From Udeniomyces pyricola (Eukaryota > Basidiomycota > Tremellomycetes > Cystofilobasidiales > Mrakiaceae): a stretch of 64,000 nucleotides of DNA. Numbering within the stretch: position 1 is the first letter of the stretch; every line of letters starts with the position of its first letter. Where the stretch lies: the NCBI GenBank assembly GCA_039545295.1, contig BCIK01000008.1, forward strand, positions 636,487 to 700,486, in the 5' to 3' direction. Both the position numbers and the translations under genes were made by a program. The notes under the pieces were generated by a model. It was given only the letters and a program-made list of their open reading frames with translations. It was not told the origin of the DNA and did no database searches. Below are positions 22,601-33,400 of this stretch, piece after piece.

Positions 22601-24985
22601 TGGTGCTGCTGGTTGGCAGCAACGGATGATAGGTAGATTTCGGTGTCAGACGCAGGACTCTTGCCTGTTTCGGACCCATGGAGGCTGGTGACCTCGGTGA
22701 ACAGGTTCCACCACTGAGACAAGGAAGGCAGGGGACAATCAACATAAGTGAGGACACAAGTGAGCGGCTGGCTGAGAGTGTTGTGCGACAAGTGGATGTC
22801 AAAAAAAGGAAAGGCAACGCACCTCGTGTAGTTGACCTTTGCCTCGCTCGGAACTTCCCTCGATTTTAGGCTTTCTCAGCTCAACCAGATGTCTCGCCGA
22901 TGACGGTGCCGTCGGACTACTGCTTCCCGCTCGACTTCCCTCAGCATCCCGGCCCCCACTCCCAGCAATGCCCTCTTTGCCTTCTGAGCTTCTCCCGCTT
23001 TCCGGACTAGGCCAGGTCGCTTCGTTGTTGCCCCCAGTTCCTCCTGCGGCACCCTCACTACTGTCCGCCGTCAATCGTCGCTTGGCCGGCCGCTTAGCTG
23101 TGGCAGCCGAATTATTGTTCCCAATGCTCTCCAAGCCAGGCGGCGAGGTGCCCGCCTTGACGGTGTCCGTTTCGTTGTTGGATGTGTTTGCCGTCTTTTT
23201 GCCCACAGCGCTTGAGGAGGACACTCCATCCGTTGGGGGAGAGGTCAGAGCGATGTTAGGTGAGGTTGAAGAGGGACGGTTGGGTCGAGAGGTCTCGACG
23301 AGTAGAGCCCGTGCAGTAGAGTGAAGTCCAGCTTTGTACAGGCTGAATATACGAACGACTCGAAGTTGTCGGGCGAAGGTTGAAAGCATGGTATGAGAAT
23401 CATGAGAGAGAGAAGAGGGACGGCAAGGTGGCATGGTTGAGCATACACGCCACTCAAGTTCACTCCTCGTTGGACGACTCCGAAAGAAGAGGCAACGCCC
23501 TGCTATCAAAGAGAGAAAATGGCGACGTACAATTCATAGACAAGCTCGATAAAGTGCTGCTGTTGCTGCTGATCTTCTTCTTTGACCAGCGTTGAGTCAC
23601 CACCACCGGCAGTCGAGCCGGTCAAGATACGTCCGGCACCTCCTCGATTCGACGATTCAGTCGCCATGCCAGTACCACCTAAAGTCGTCGGTACAACACC
23701 ACTCGGCCCTGCCGAGGAAGACGAAGTTGAGACGAGTCCTGGGTGGGGGGAGGTTGCCTGCCGTGCTTGCTGCTGTCTATGCTGAAGCTGCATTGCTTGT
23801 TGCTGCTGGGCTTGTAGGTATTGCTGTTGCTGTTGATGTTGCTGCTGCTGCTGTTGATGTTGCTGCTGCTGTTGTTGAAGTTGCTGCTGTTGCTGTCGTT
23901 GCTGCTGCTGTTGTTGCTGCTGATGTTGTTGCCGTTGCTCTTGTTGTTGACGTTGTTCCTGCTGTTGTTGTTGCTGCTGAGGTGGTGGTGGTTGTTGTTG
24001 CTGCTGAGGTTGTGGTGGGCCGTTGACAGGAAAGGGCTGCGGCTGGCCACCCGGTTGCTGCTGAACCGAGGCCGGTGTGAATTGGTTGGGAGGGATAGGA
24101 ATGTGGAGATTGGGTACTGGGCGAACGCTGGATGAGGATGGGATGCGCTGAGGAGGGGGTGGCTTTTGTCGAAGCTGCTGCTGTTGTTGTTGCTGCGAAT
24201 GAGGGTGGTTGGGGGGGTACCCGCTAGCTTGCTGCTGAGCCTGGAGCTGCTGCTGTTGTTGCTGCTGTAGAAGATGGGCTTGTTGCTGCTGCTGAAACAC
24301 GCGAGGGTCGGTCGATGTGGAGGGTCCCCCTGTTGACACGACCCTCTGTGGAGGTTGCTGTTGGCTAGCACGTGCAATCATCTGCTGCTGCTGTTGCTGC
24401 ACGAGCACCTGCTGCTGATCCGTCTTGCGCACCGGCGCGCCGGATTCGTAGTCTGCTTTTGAACCACCGGTCCAGTTGCCGCCAGGTCCTCCTGGGCCCG
24501 CCCCTCCTCCTCCAGTCAGGGACTCAGCAGACCAGTTGGTGGGATGGTGTTGTTGTGGATGTGACGTCGGGTATGCAAGCTGCTGAGAACCTTGTCCTTG
24601 TGAGGAAACAGGTGAGTACGAGGGATGTAGATGCGGCTGTTGTCCGACGCGGGCGTTCTGCTGCTGACGGGAACGGGTCCAAACGGGATAGAGAGCATGA
24701 GAGCAAACGAGAGACGCGACGTAAGGAGGTTAGATGCAGAGGGGACGACAAGGGAGCGATGACAAGCAATGAGAACACGGTCAGCTCAAGAGTATGGGAT
24801 CAAGAGGACACCACAACCAGGGCCCATCGACCTGACGACCCTCAATGCAAACGGGGTCGCGCCCGTCCGTTGTCTCGTTCCCTGCCTTGTCTTGTCCTAG
24901 ACTTTCCCCTCGTGCCGGTTGTCTAGCTCGCCCCCGTCGGGTCTGTCCCGGTACTCCTTCGAATCCTCACACTTACGGCGCTCAT
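19693..24985 (-). CDS. Gln-rich LisH-domain transcriptional regulator (Flo8 / LEUNIG-like)
   Basis: Eleven exons: 24985-24977, 24663-23531, 23342-22823, 22713-22416, 22273-22143, 22046-21760, 21625-21247, 21109-21045, 20955-20583, 20433-19795, 19701-19693, giving about 1280 residues. Exon 1 is nine bases (ATGAGCGCC|GTAAGT). The first ~350 residues are dominated by Gln runs. A LisH motif follows: HFIELVYEF joined across an intron to LYKAGLHSTARALLVE. About 150 residues later comes GQLHEWWNLFTEV, matching the LisH-to-'EWW' layout of Flo8, LEUNIG and Ssdp-type co-regulators. The LisH helix probably dimerises or recruits partners; nuclear location is suggested by KRPAKRRL and PSPKRVKM. The rest is Gln-, Gly- and Pro-rich. 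The last exon (GGC TGG TAA) is tentative, because the preceding intron is open in frame and could be retained. Confidence 0.82.
23823..24004 (-). repeat. dense CAG/CAA poly-Gln tract in the LisH gene
   Basis: About 60 codons that are almost all Gln, in mixed CAG/CAA usage, with a few Arg, His, Glu and Leu. Shorter Gln runs lie at about 21810-22010, 24170-24300 and 24370-24420. Confidence 0.85.
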
Positions 24986-26208
24986 GAGAAACCTGCTTGC
25001 GTTTGGGAGACGGGGAGATTTAAGTTCTGGGCAGCCAACGGCAGAGGAGGATCTGGATGGCGACGAGAGAGGTAGGGATGAACCGGGTCCTGCTCGGAAG
25101 AGAGCGAAGGTGAGAGCGTATTAGGGGGAGATGATGATGCGGAAAGGACGAAGGAGGCACAAGGAGCATGCGATCACACGAGGCGTATCGGAGCAACAAC
25201 ATCAGTATCAATGTTATAACGGGCATGAAATCTCAGCTGATCCTATACAAGAGCGAAATAGCGAACAGAGCAAGGGAGCCGAACTGGACGACGTCGGAAT
25301 ACCGGGAGAAGGAGCGAGAGGAGGGCTGAGGCAGTCTCCCCTCCGTCCTCCTTTCCCTTTCCCCTCGTTCGGACCCATTCGCGAAGCTGGTCTCAACTCG
25401 CGTCTACGCAGCAAACGATAGTGGTAGCGAATTTGAACGATGATGGAAGCAACGAGCACTCACCTGGAAAACTGTATGTTTACACTCAAGACAGGCAGAC
25501 AACAATCACAGGTCGAGACAAGGGAATGGAGAGGGCTGAAAACGAGGGCGCGGCGACGGAGAAAGCAGGGGGCTTGCCGGTTTCTTGGGCAGGGGAAGGA
25601 AGGGTGAAGGCGAGGCGAGAAGGGAGAGCAAGAGGAGAGGCTGAGCAAGGCAAAGAGAGGAAAAGTGGGGAGGAGATGATGATGGGATAGCCAGAGAGGA
25701 AGTTGGCGTGCTTGCTCGTATGGAGAGCCAAGGAGGGTGTCGTCGAGGCGAAAGGGGCAGGGAGGCTAGCGAGCTACGAGATGATGGCCACAAGTGGAGA
25801 GAACGGTCTAACGCTACACGCTCTCTCTAGCTGCTCTCTCCTCGCCGGACGTTGCCTTTTTCCCTTTTACTCTTTATGCCAACACGCGTTATATATCAGT
25901 TTGGCCTATCGTTCTCTGCTCAAGTTCATCTCACTACAATCAGAGCGTTCATCATATGCTGCACCTCCAATCTCCTCGACGCACTTACCCGCCGCAATAT
26001 CGTCCGACCTAACGTCCGCGCAAAACGCGGCGCCTATAAGATGGTGCGCCCTGTGATTGTTCGTTTCCAATCGGACCGGAGGGCCAAAGATCCCCTTGAT
26101 TATTGTGTCCAACATGCATTGATCGCCCATCGTATTCACCTCACACTTTCTCTCGCCTCTCTTCCAACAGAAATCTCCAACCCTCAACCCTCACCTATCT
26201 TGCACCAT
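24986..26208. other. LisH gene upstream region and orphan gene 3' flank
   Basis: About 1.2 kb between two genes on the minus strand, the longest upstream region here after the 18.3-19.7 kb gap. On the minus strand it is pyrimidine-rich at 25500-25830, consistent with a long leader. I see no gene with splice or family support. Confidence 0.45.
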
Positions 26209-27945
26209 TCATGCCAAAAACATATTCTCGCACAGCTCACGCTCGACCAGCCTTCCCTCGAGCTCCAGCTCCCCAAGTTTCCGCCCTAACGTTTCCCGCG
26301 TCTCCAGCTTGATCTCCGTCCCAATGCCTCGCCGTGCGACCTCTGGGATCATCTGCTGATTCTTGCGTAAACGGCGTTGAGAAGGATTGAAGATTCCTGT
26401 GAGTTTGCGGTTGAGTCTCCCAGGTGGAGATGGAACGATAGAGCCGGTAGGAGAGGCAGCGGAGGTGAATTGATAGGCACGCGAAGGAGACGGAAGGCGA
26501 ACAGATTGAACCTGCTGAAGCTGAGTTAGCTCAGGGAAACATGATGAACCGGCTAAGAGTGGAAGAGAGAGTCGAAAGCCCTCAGGTGGGGTGATGGGTA
26601 AGGATGGTGAGAGACTCCGTGATGAGGTATCTCGTTCGACCGAGTTGAATAGGAAATCTAAGCCATCTTCGATCGAGGGGTCCGATGAGTAGCTGTCTCC
26701 ATTGACGAGGACAGCAGGAACATTGAGTGAGGTGATGAGACGAATTTCGTCATCGTTGTCGTCATTTGACCCATCATGCTCGTCCTCGTCCTTCTTAAAA
26801 CATCCGTCCCGCGCGACATCATCTAAATACATGTCCCCGGCACGCGTCTTAGCCCCCTGAACCACCAAACCCTGTAGATCGGCTGTATTCAAATCAGCCC
26901 AGCTGATAATCTCTGCCTGCCTATCACTCTGCCTATGCCTGCCCAGGCTTTGTACTTCGTAGCGTCGTCCCGCCGGGTTTGATAGCCACTCGCTCTTGAA
27001 CTTCCTCTCCAAGATGTCTTGAGCCTCTTTGGCTCGTTTGTTCGCCAGAGCGTCTATTCGTCTGCTGACCTCGGCTGAACAAAGCGCTTGAGAAGAGGTG
27101 TGCGGCCTGTGAGAGGTTGATCGGCTTCGGGCCAGAGAATGGTTGTCCAATGAGTCTTGAGGCGAGGCCGGGAGAGCAGACCCAAGAAGTTGCGTGACGA
27201 TCGCAGTACGCGTGTTACAAGCATGAAAGGATGAGGAAGCTGTTAGGGTGTGCTGAAGATTAGAACGGGTGAGCTGAGGGGAAGGAGATAGGTGATCGGC
27301 AGGAGAGGTAGGGTTTGAGACCGCTCGTCGAGCGGAAGGGCGCCTGGGTGAAGTGTATACGGATGGAGCTAGACCCCGAGATGGGGGATTGATGTGTGGT
27401 GTCGATGCTGCTGAAGGATTAAGGTCTCTTGAAGAACGGACCAAAGAGACCTCGGTCAGCACCGACAAGTGGCGTTGCAGAGGAGTGAACATCAGTGTTC
27501 CCAACAGCGAGTCAACTAACTCTACAAGCGTCGTGCGGAATGACTGCAGGACGGCAGATGGGAGAAGGACCTTGGAGGGCTCGCTCCGGGGGCCGGTTTG
27601 ATCAACAACGCACGGCGATTTGATTGTACTCGGCGGCTGGGTAGAAAAGTGAGCGCGAGAGGAGAAAGAAAAGAGGTTGAGGCGGGATCGTTTGCGTTGG
27701 AGAGGTGGGCCTAAGGGGGAGAGGAGTGGGAGTGAAGGATCCATGCCGACACCAGGGCCTCCAAAGCAGCAGTGAGGGAAAGGAGATGGGTTAGTTGTGT
27801 GAGCTGTTGAGCTGTGGTGACGGTAGATGGGATAGCACAGGCTAGCGTTAGGTTCAACAGGGACTGGTTGGCGATCCCCTTTTTCCATGGGCTGATCAGC
27901 GGCTTGAGGAGGGGAGTGTGAGCAGGGGTCAGTGCAGGTGCGCAT
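26209..27945 (-). CDS. orphan protein, no recognised domain
   Basis: A single open frame of 578 codons starting at ATG 27945. No intron is needed, which is unusual here. I do not recognise the family. The N-terminal third is Ser/Pro/His-rich. A hydrophobic amphipathic stretch sits at about residues 130-165 (LVELVDSLLGTLMFTPLQRH). The best candidate for a folded part is about residues 290-370: SRRIDALANKRAKEAQDILE, then KFKSEWLSNPAGRRYEVQS and AEIISWADLNTADLQGLVV. An acidic stretch (KKDEDEHDGSNDDNDDE) follows. The C terminus is basic then charged-helical (RETLGRKLGELELEGRLVER). It is transcribed away from the Ran-like gene, with 460 bases between the starts. A real gene is supported by length and the structured middle; function is unknown. 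Confidence 0.65.
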   Translation of the reverse strand: MRTCTDPCSHSPPQAADQPMEKGDRQPVPVEPNASLCYPIYRHHSSTAHTTNPSPFPHCCFGGPGVGMDPSLPLLSPLGPPLQRKRSRLNLFSFSSRAHFSTQPPSTIKSPCVVDQTGPRSEPSKVLLPSAVLQSFRTTLVELVDSLLGTLMFTPLQRHLSVLTEVSLVRSSRDLNPSAASTPHINPPSRGLAPSVYTSPRRPSARRAVSNPTSPADHLSPSPQLTRSNLQHTLTASSSFHACNTRTAIVTQLLGSALPASPQDSLDNHSLARSRSTSHRPHTSSQALCSAEVSRRIDALANKRAKEAQDILERKFKSEWLSNPAGRRYEVQSLGRHRQSDRQAEIISWADLNTADLQGLVVQGAKTRAGDMYLDDVARDGCFKKDEDEHDGSNDDNDDEIRLITSLNVPAVLVNGDSYSSDPSIEDGLDFLFNSVERDTSSRSLSPSLPITPPEGFRLSLPLLAGSSCFPELTQLQQVQSVRLPSPSRAYQFTSAASPTGSIVPSPPGRLNRKLTGIFNPSQRRLRKNQQMIPEVARRGIGTEIKLETRETLGRKLGELELEGRLVERELCENMFLA

Positions 27946-28405
27946 CACGCAGGGGTTTGCTCGGGGACTGAGCGCTGAGCGAGAGAGGGGTTAAGTGCTA
28001 AGTTTTGATTGAGCGCAGATAATAAGGATAGACTTGGCAGACATGGCCCAACGTTGAGTTCCAGCCAGTGGCTGTTGATGCCTGTTGACAGTGGGAGAGA
28101 AAATTACTGGTACGATACTGCTGATGACCGATGGTGAAAGATGTAACTGAGTTGCCATGATGTTACGTGTTGGACAAGACTGACGGATTTATATATTTAT
28201 AGTTTATGACTGAAAGTCGATCATGAGGCGAAGTGATCGATGGGATCGCCCAGAGGGCGTCGCCGATGGATCGATGTGGGATTTCGCCTGAACCAAACGA
28301 CAAGTTGTAATCACCATCATCACCTCATCTCTCTTTTGACTACCCAACTCACTCACTCTCACTCACCCCACACCTCGCATACATACATACACATATTCAT
28401 CCAGC
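27946..28405. promoter_or_regulatory. divergent upstream region of the orphan (-) and Ran-like (+) genes
   Basis: About 460 bases. It includes a TTATATATTTATAG box at about 28190-28203, then CACTCACTCTCACTCACC leader repeats just before the Ran-like start. Confidence 0.45.
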
Positions 28406-30111
28406 ATGTCCGTTCAAGAATACAAAATCGTTCTGGCCGGTGACTTTGGTCAGTCCCAACTTCTTCGTCTACTTGCCCACCCACGTCCACGTCATCACAT
28501 AGTCGCTCACCTTTCCTAGCCCTCTTTCGCTCCACAACGCCATTCACCATCCCTTCATTCTTACCAAACCACCCCAGGCTCCGGCCGAACTACCTTTGCT
28601 CAGCGATCTGTCCAGGCCAAGAAGGACAAGAAGGAACTCAAGGCTATCAAGACGACCACCTACCCAGGTTCGCCTTGGCTTCCAACCAATTCCTTGCGTC
28701 TCTATCTCCATCTCTTCTCATGTTGCCCAGTCGGATATTGATTGACCACCCTCGCCATTGTCATTCGTCATCATCATCATCATCCAGTCAAGGCCTATAC
28801 CTCGGCCGGTACTCTCAACTTGACCCTCTTCGACACGCTGTGAGTGTTCTCCCTCGGTCGGCCGCTCAGAGGTTGCCACGCAGGCATCATACCGATGACC
28901 CTCCTTCCCTGCCCTTCTCTCTTCCTGCCTTGCCTTTCGTCCCCGTTCGCTCCTTCATTGTCGGTCTCTGTTTCAATCGGCTCGCTAACTGCATCACCAT
29001 ACACCCCCATCCCCCTACTATCATAATCATTCCCACCATGAAACGCAGTGTTCACGCCAAGGGAGGAATGCCAGACAACAGCTTCTTCCGAACGGCTTCC
29101 GCTGCCGTAATCTTCTTTGTACGTTTCGCAATCTTCTTCTTCTTCAAAGCGTGTGATACAGTGATGCTGACTGTAACATCTCGCCCAACGGTCATCATAC
29201 AGGACACCACCAAGGAATCGAGCTGTCAGTCATCTTCCTCTTCAAAAACTCAAGCTGCCTGATGTGTAACGAGGTCGGCTGACCCCTTGAATAAACAACA
29301 TATATGCTTGATGCAGACAACAACCTCGAGGCCTGGTACAACGAGATTCAGTCCGCCAACGGCCGTAAGGGATCTGAGCCGCTTCCTGTCATCATTGTTG
29401 GAACCAAGTGTGACGATGTCAAGGTACGAGCAACAAGTCAATAGGCTAGTATGATGGCGAGGAGTTATGAACACAAACTAAAACGTCCTTCTTTATCGTG
29501 AATGGGTTTTTTCTCCCGAATCCTTGTGCTCTCATCAGAACCGAGATGTCAAGCCCAAGGATATTGAGTTCCCCCGTAAGAAGGGACTTCCCTACATGGA
29601 GATCTCGAGCAAGGTCTGTTCTCGCGTCAACTCCAATCTCTTCGTTGTCGGGTTCTCGATCTGTTTCATCCATCGCTGATTGCCTTGGCTTTTGTTGATT
29701 CTTTTTGCTTTGACAGGCTAACTACAATGTCAAGGAACTTATTCTCGAGAGTGAGTGCTGTGTATTTGTCGATCATACAGATAGTCTGTTGGTTGGGTTT
29801 CTGATCGTGCTTTGCTGCGCCTCCATCTCTTTCTTTGGGGATCAGTCGTCAAGTCGTTGGTTGGGTAAGTCTCATGGGCTTGTCATCTGTCAACGCGACA
29901 TCATACCTCGCATTCCTCCGACTATCTCCCCGCTGACGTGTGTTGGATCGCCCTCCCCTTCCTTGTGTTCTTACGTGTCATCTTCTGGTTTTCTGACTTT
30001 AGCGAGGGCACCCAGTTCACCGACGTCATTGAGCTTGACAAGGCTTCCGTTGAGATTGACGAGGCCGCTGTCGAGAAGTTCAAGGCCGAGTACGAGGAGG
30101 CTAGCAAGTAA
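28406..30111 (+). CDS. degenerate Ran-like small GTPase
   Basis: Ten exons: 28406-28448, 28578-28667, 28788-28839, 29049-29118, 29203-29224, 29317-29423, 29539-29613, 29717-29750, 29846-29864, 30003-30111, giving 206 residues. The fold and order follow Ran/Gsp1: YKIVLAGDFGSGRTTF, LNLTLFD, AAVIFFDTT, NNLEAWYNEI, IIVGTKCDD, KNRDVKPKDIEFPRKKGLPY, EISSKANYNV, then a C-terminal helix ending EKFKAEYEEASK. Ran's own RKKNLQYYDISAKSNYN is clearly recognisable. Key nucleotide-handling residues are gone: the P-loop Lys is Arg (R18), the switch II DTAGQE is replaced by D60-TLVHAK (no DxxG glycine, no catalytic Gln), and the acidic DEDDDL tail is missing. The G4 TKxD and G5 SxK motifs remain. It is probably a paralogue and not the essential Ran. 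The frame is intact through nine introns, so it is not a pseudogene by disruption. Confidence 0.9.
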
Positions 30112-30463
30112 GAAGATTGCCAGCGTGCAATCGATTGAGAGTCACAGCGGAAACGTATGGATTCGTAGAGTTTTCACTTTGCAAAACAAAAACACTGTTT
30201 TATTATCATGGACATGCAGAAGAGTCGAGGGGACCTGGAGGGCGTTGAGTTTTGGAAGAAATATATCAAGAGAGAAAGGAGCAGGATGAGCGCAGTTCGG
30301 TGTGATCACCTTGATATATGAAGTTCTAATTGTTTAGCCGATAATCAAGATGTCGATCGACATGCGGCACTTCATGACGATTCCATCCTCGTCACAAAGT
30401 CGCGATGTCATCGACCCAACCCACCACCCCTCTCCTTCTGCTTTCTGCTTCTTGCTTTCTGAT
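30112..30463. promoter_or_regulatory. Ran-like 3' flank and TBCD upstream region
   Basis: About 350 bases between two genes on the same strand. The TBCD frame is open upstream to an ATG at 30350, giving a possible 38-residue N-terminal extension. The start at 30464 is preferred because it is followed at once by sequence that aligns with cofactor D. Confidence 0.45.
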
Positions 30464-33400
30464 ATGGAAGCCCAAGACGACGACGCTTTGCTTAACAGCT
30501 TTCAACACAAGGATACCTTTCTCGCTCTTCTTCATCAGTTCCTCGACTATGGGACCCAACCAGGCAAGGAACCTCGGTCAGATCAGGAAGACGATCAGCT
30601 CGCCAAAGACATGGGTGCCATCGTTCGTTTCACCTCTCTACATGGTTGCCGAAGTCGCTTCTCGTTCTATACTGGCCAGTCAACTGAGAAGATTGTAGCT
30701 GACAATACATATGCGTCTTCTGGTTTGCTGGGCGTGACATTGCGAATCTAACAGCTCGACATCTACCTGCCGGCCCCGCCGCTCCTCGATCCTACTCTTC
30801 CCCTAATTCTGCCACCCTTAATCGAATCTCTACGTGATCTTCTTGTTAAAACACTTGCCAATCCTCCCGAACCATCGCCAGGAACGTTCACTCCTCCAAC
30901 TGCCGAGCAGAGGGCGAAAATGAGTCGGCTCGCGCTTGCGGAACTGAGAGAGAAGGAGAAGGCCGCCAAGGAGAAGGAGGCGACGATGCGAGACGATGCC
31001 TTTGGTGGAGATGGGACGATGGGTGAGGCAGAGCAAGATAGCCGTGAGACAAGAAGACTGGGTAGGCTAGGAAGGGTGATATGGTGGGTGATGAAAGTTC
31101 GAGGTTACAAGGCGTGCCGTATGTGTTGTTTCTTTTGTGTTGGTCTCGACTATTCACTGCGGTTGTCATCATCCCGGTACTGATGTCACTTTGGATGGTA
31201 ACTGCCAACGCTTACGGGATTCTCAACATACACTAATGCTCTGCTATCCTCATCTCATCGCGCCACCTTGACTCATCGTTCATCCTGCGACGTTTGCCGT
31301 CTGGTTCTCTCACCGCAGTCTCTTCCTTTCCTCCGACACTTCCATCCCTGCCTCTCCTTCTCTCGCTCTTTCATCCAACGCCAAATTCTTTGCTCCTTCC
31401 CACATCCAGCTGGGAACTTCGCTACGTTCTCCTCATCTGGCTCTCACTCGTCGCCATGATTCCGTTTCCACTCGACTCGGCAGGTGGTACAGGCACGGTC
31501 AACGCGCTCGAAGGCGTCGGGTCCCGGGCCGTTTGGATGGGAAGAGGCAAGGAAGGCGACGGCGGTGCAGTTCTCCTCGGAAGGCTTTTCGGAAGGTAAA
31601 AAAACGATTTAACCGGACTCCCTCGTGGATGAGTCAAGCCGCCGAGTTAATCGGTTGAGTTACTGATTCTTTGGTCGTTGTACTCGTTTCAGATCTGACT
31701 GCACGCATCTTCTCCCTCGCTTCCTGTCGCTCTCAACCTCCCGCCTCCAACCACCTCCGAACCTTCCTGTTTCCTCCCAATTACCCTCAGCCGAACCTCG
31801 GGCTCCACCCCCAAACCCGTTTCTCAAAACCTCCATCCTCTCGACTCTTGCCTTCCTGGCGCCCTCGGCTTCGCGAACGCAAATCGCGTTCATTCGGGAT
31901 TGGATCCATGCGAACCTGGACGACGTGGACGGGGGCGGCGTCGTCACTGATGGCGAGAGACGGCATGAGACGAGTGGACTGGTGAGAAAGTTGAGGATCA
32001 AAGTCCTTGGGAGGCTCGGGGTCAGGGAAATGGAGATGGTCGAGGGAGGAGCAGAAGCAAAGAGGGGATATGGGAAGAACAAGAGGATGCTGGGGCAGAA
32101 AGACCCAACCGATGAGCAGATCGGTCAAGAGGACGAGGGAGAATGGGTGGATGAGGATGAGGAGGAGTTTGAGGTACCAGAGGGAATCGAGACCGTCGTA
32201 GAAGACTTGATGGTCGGATTGGGGGACAAGGTACGGATGTCTGGCTCTCTTCCTTCCTAGACCCTCTTCTTTGACCGTCTATATGCGCACACTTACTAGC
32301 CTAAGTATCTGTGATACTTGCTTCTTCTCTTGTGCACCTTTCGAACCATGCCTCTGTCCTAACAGGAAACCATTGTCCGTTGGTCATCAGCCAAATATAT
32401 CTCCCTTCTCACCTCTCTTCTCCCGCCATCGCTCGCCTCCCAAATCGCTGGAGCTGTCATTGCTCTCTTTGCCGAAGACACTCTACCTTCGATCGATCCG
32501 GACCAACCGGACGAAGTCGATCTGAGTGCTGTCAAAGAGGGTCGATGGCATGGGGCTTGTCTTGCCGTGGCGGAGCTTGGGAGACGAGGATGTATCGAGT
32601 CAGGGGAGATGTTGGATGAATTGATGCCTTGGTTGTTGAGGGTGAGAGACCTGGTGGCTCGCTCTGAGCTCTCATTCTTCCCCTTTTTCTTCTTTTTCGT
32701 TCTTTAGACGTACTGTACACTCAAACTTGAACTCAAACTCAATCCTGTCCTCTTCTCTTTTTCGTACACACTTTGAACCCGCTCGTTTTCTACAGGCAAT
32801 GAAATTTGATCCTATCACCACCTCCCACTCTACGGGTACCTCGGTTCGAGACGCAGCGTGCTACGTGCTCTGGTCACTCGCTCGAGCATTCTCAAAGGAG
32901 GACCTCGCGCCACATGCGCTTCAACTTGCGAGACAGGCGGTGAATCTTGCTGTAGGCGATCGAGAGGTTAGCATCCGACGAGCGGGGAGCGCGGCGTTTC
33001 AGGAGAATGTCGGTCGAATGGTGAGTTTGAGGTCATCTTTTGTTACGCCGCCTTTGTTCTGTCGTCCGAGGTGGTTCAAGATAACTCATGATCAATGACC
33101 TGGTTACTCACCATTCTGTTTTGTTTTCGAACAATGCATGTATGCCTGTTTTGTGGTACGGTACAGGGTCTTTTCCCACATGGAATTGACGTCCTGGTTA
33201 AGACGGATTTCTACTCGGTCTCGGTCCGACGTACGGCGTTCCTGACGTCTGCGCCCCAAGTTGCTGAGTCAGTTTCCTAGCGGGTGATTAGCTTTCATGA
33301 GGTTGTACCGATGCTTTCTTGGCGTACCGCTTGAGGTAGTATGTTGAATCAAACTTGACTCTTTCTTATATCACACCAATGCCTCTGATAGACATCCAGT

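Noticed and set aside
23592..24135. Plus-strand hydrophobic frames (Leu/Val/Ala repeats) at the poly-Gln region
   Set aside because: CTG/TTG/GCT repeats are simply the complement of the CAG/CAA repeats of the LisH gene; not membrane proteins.
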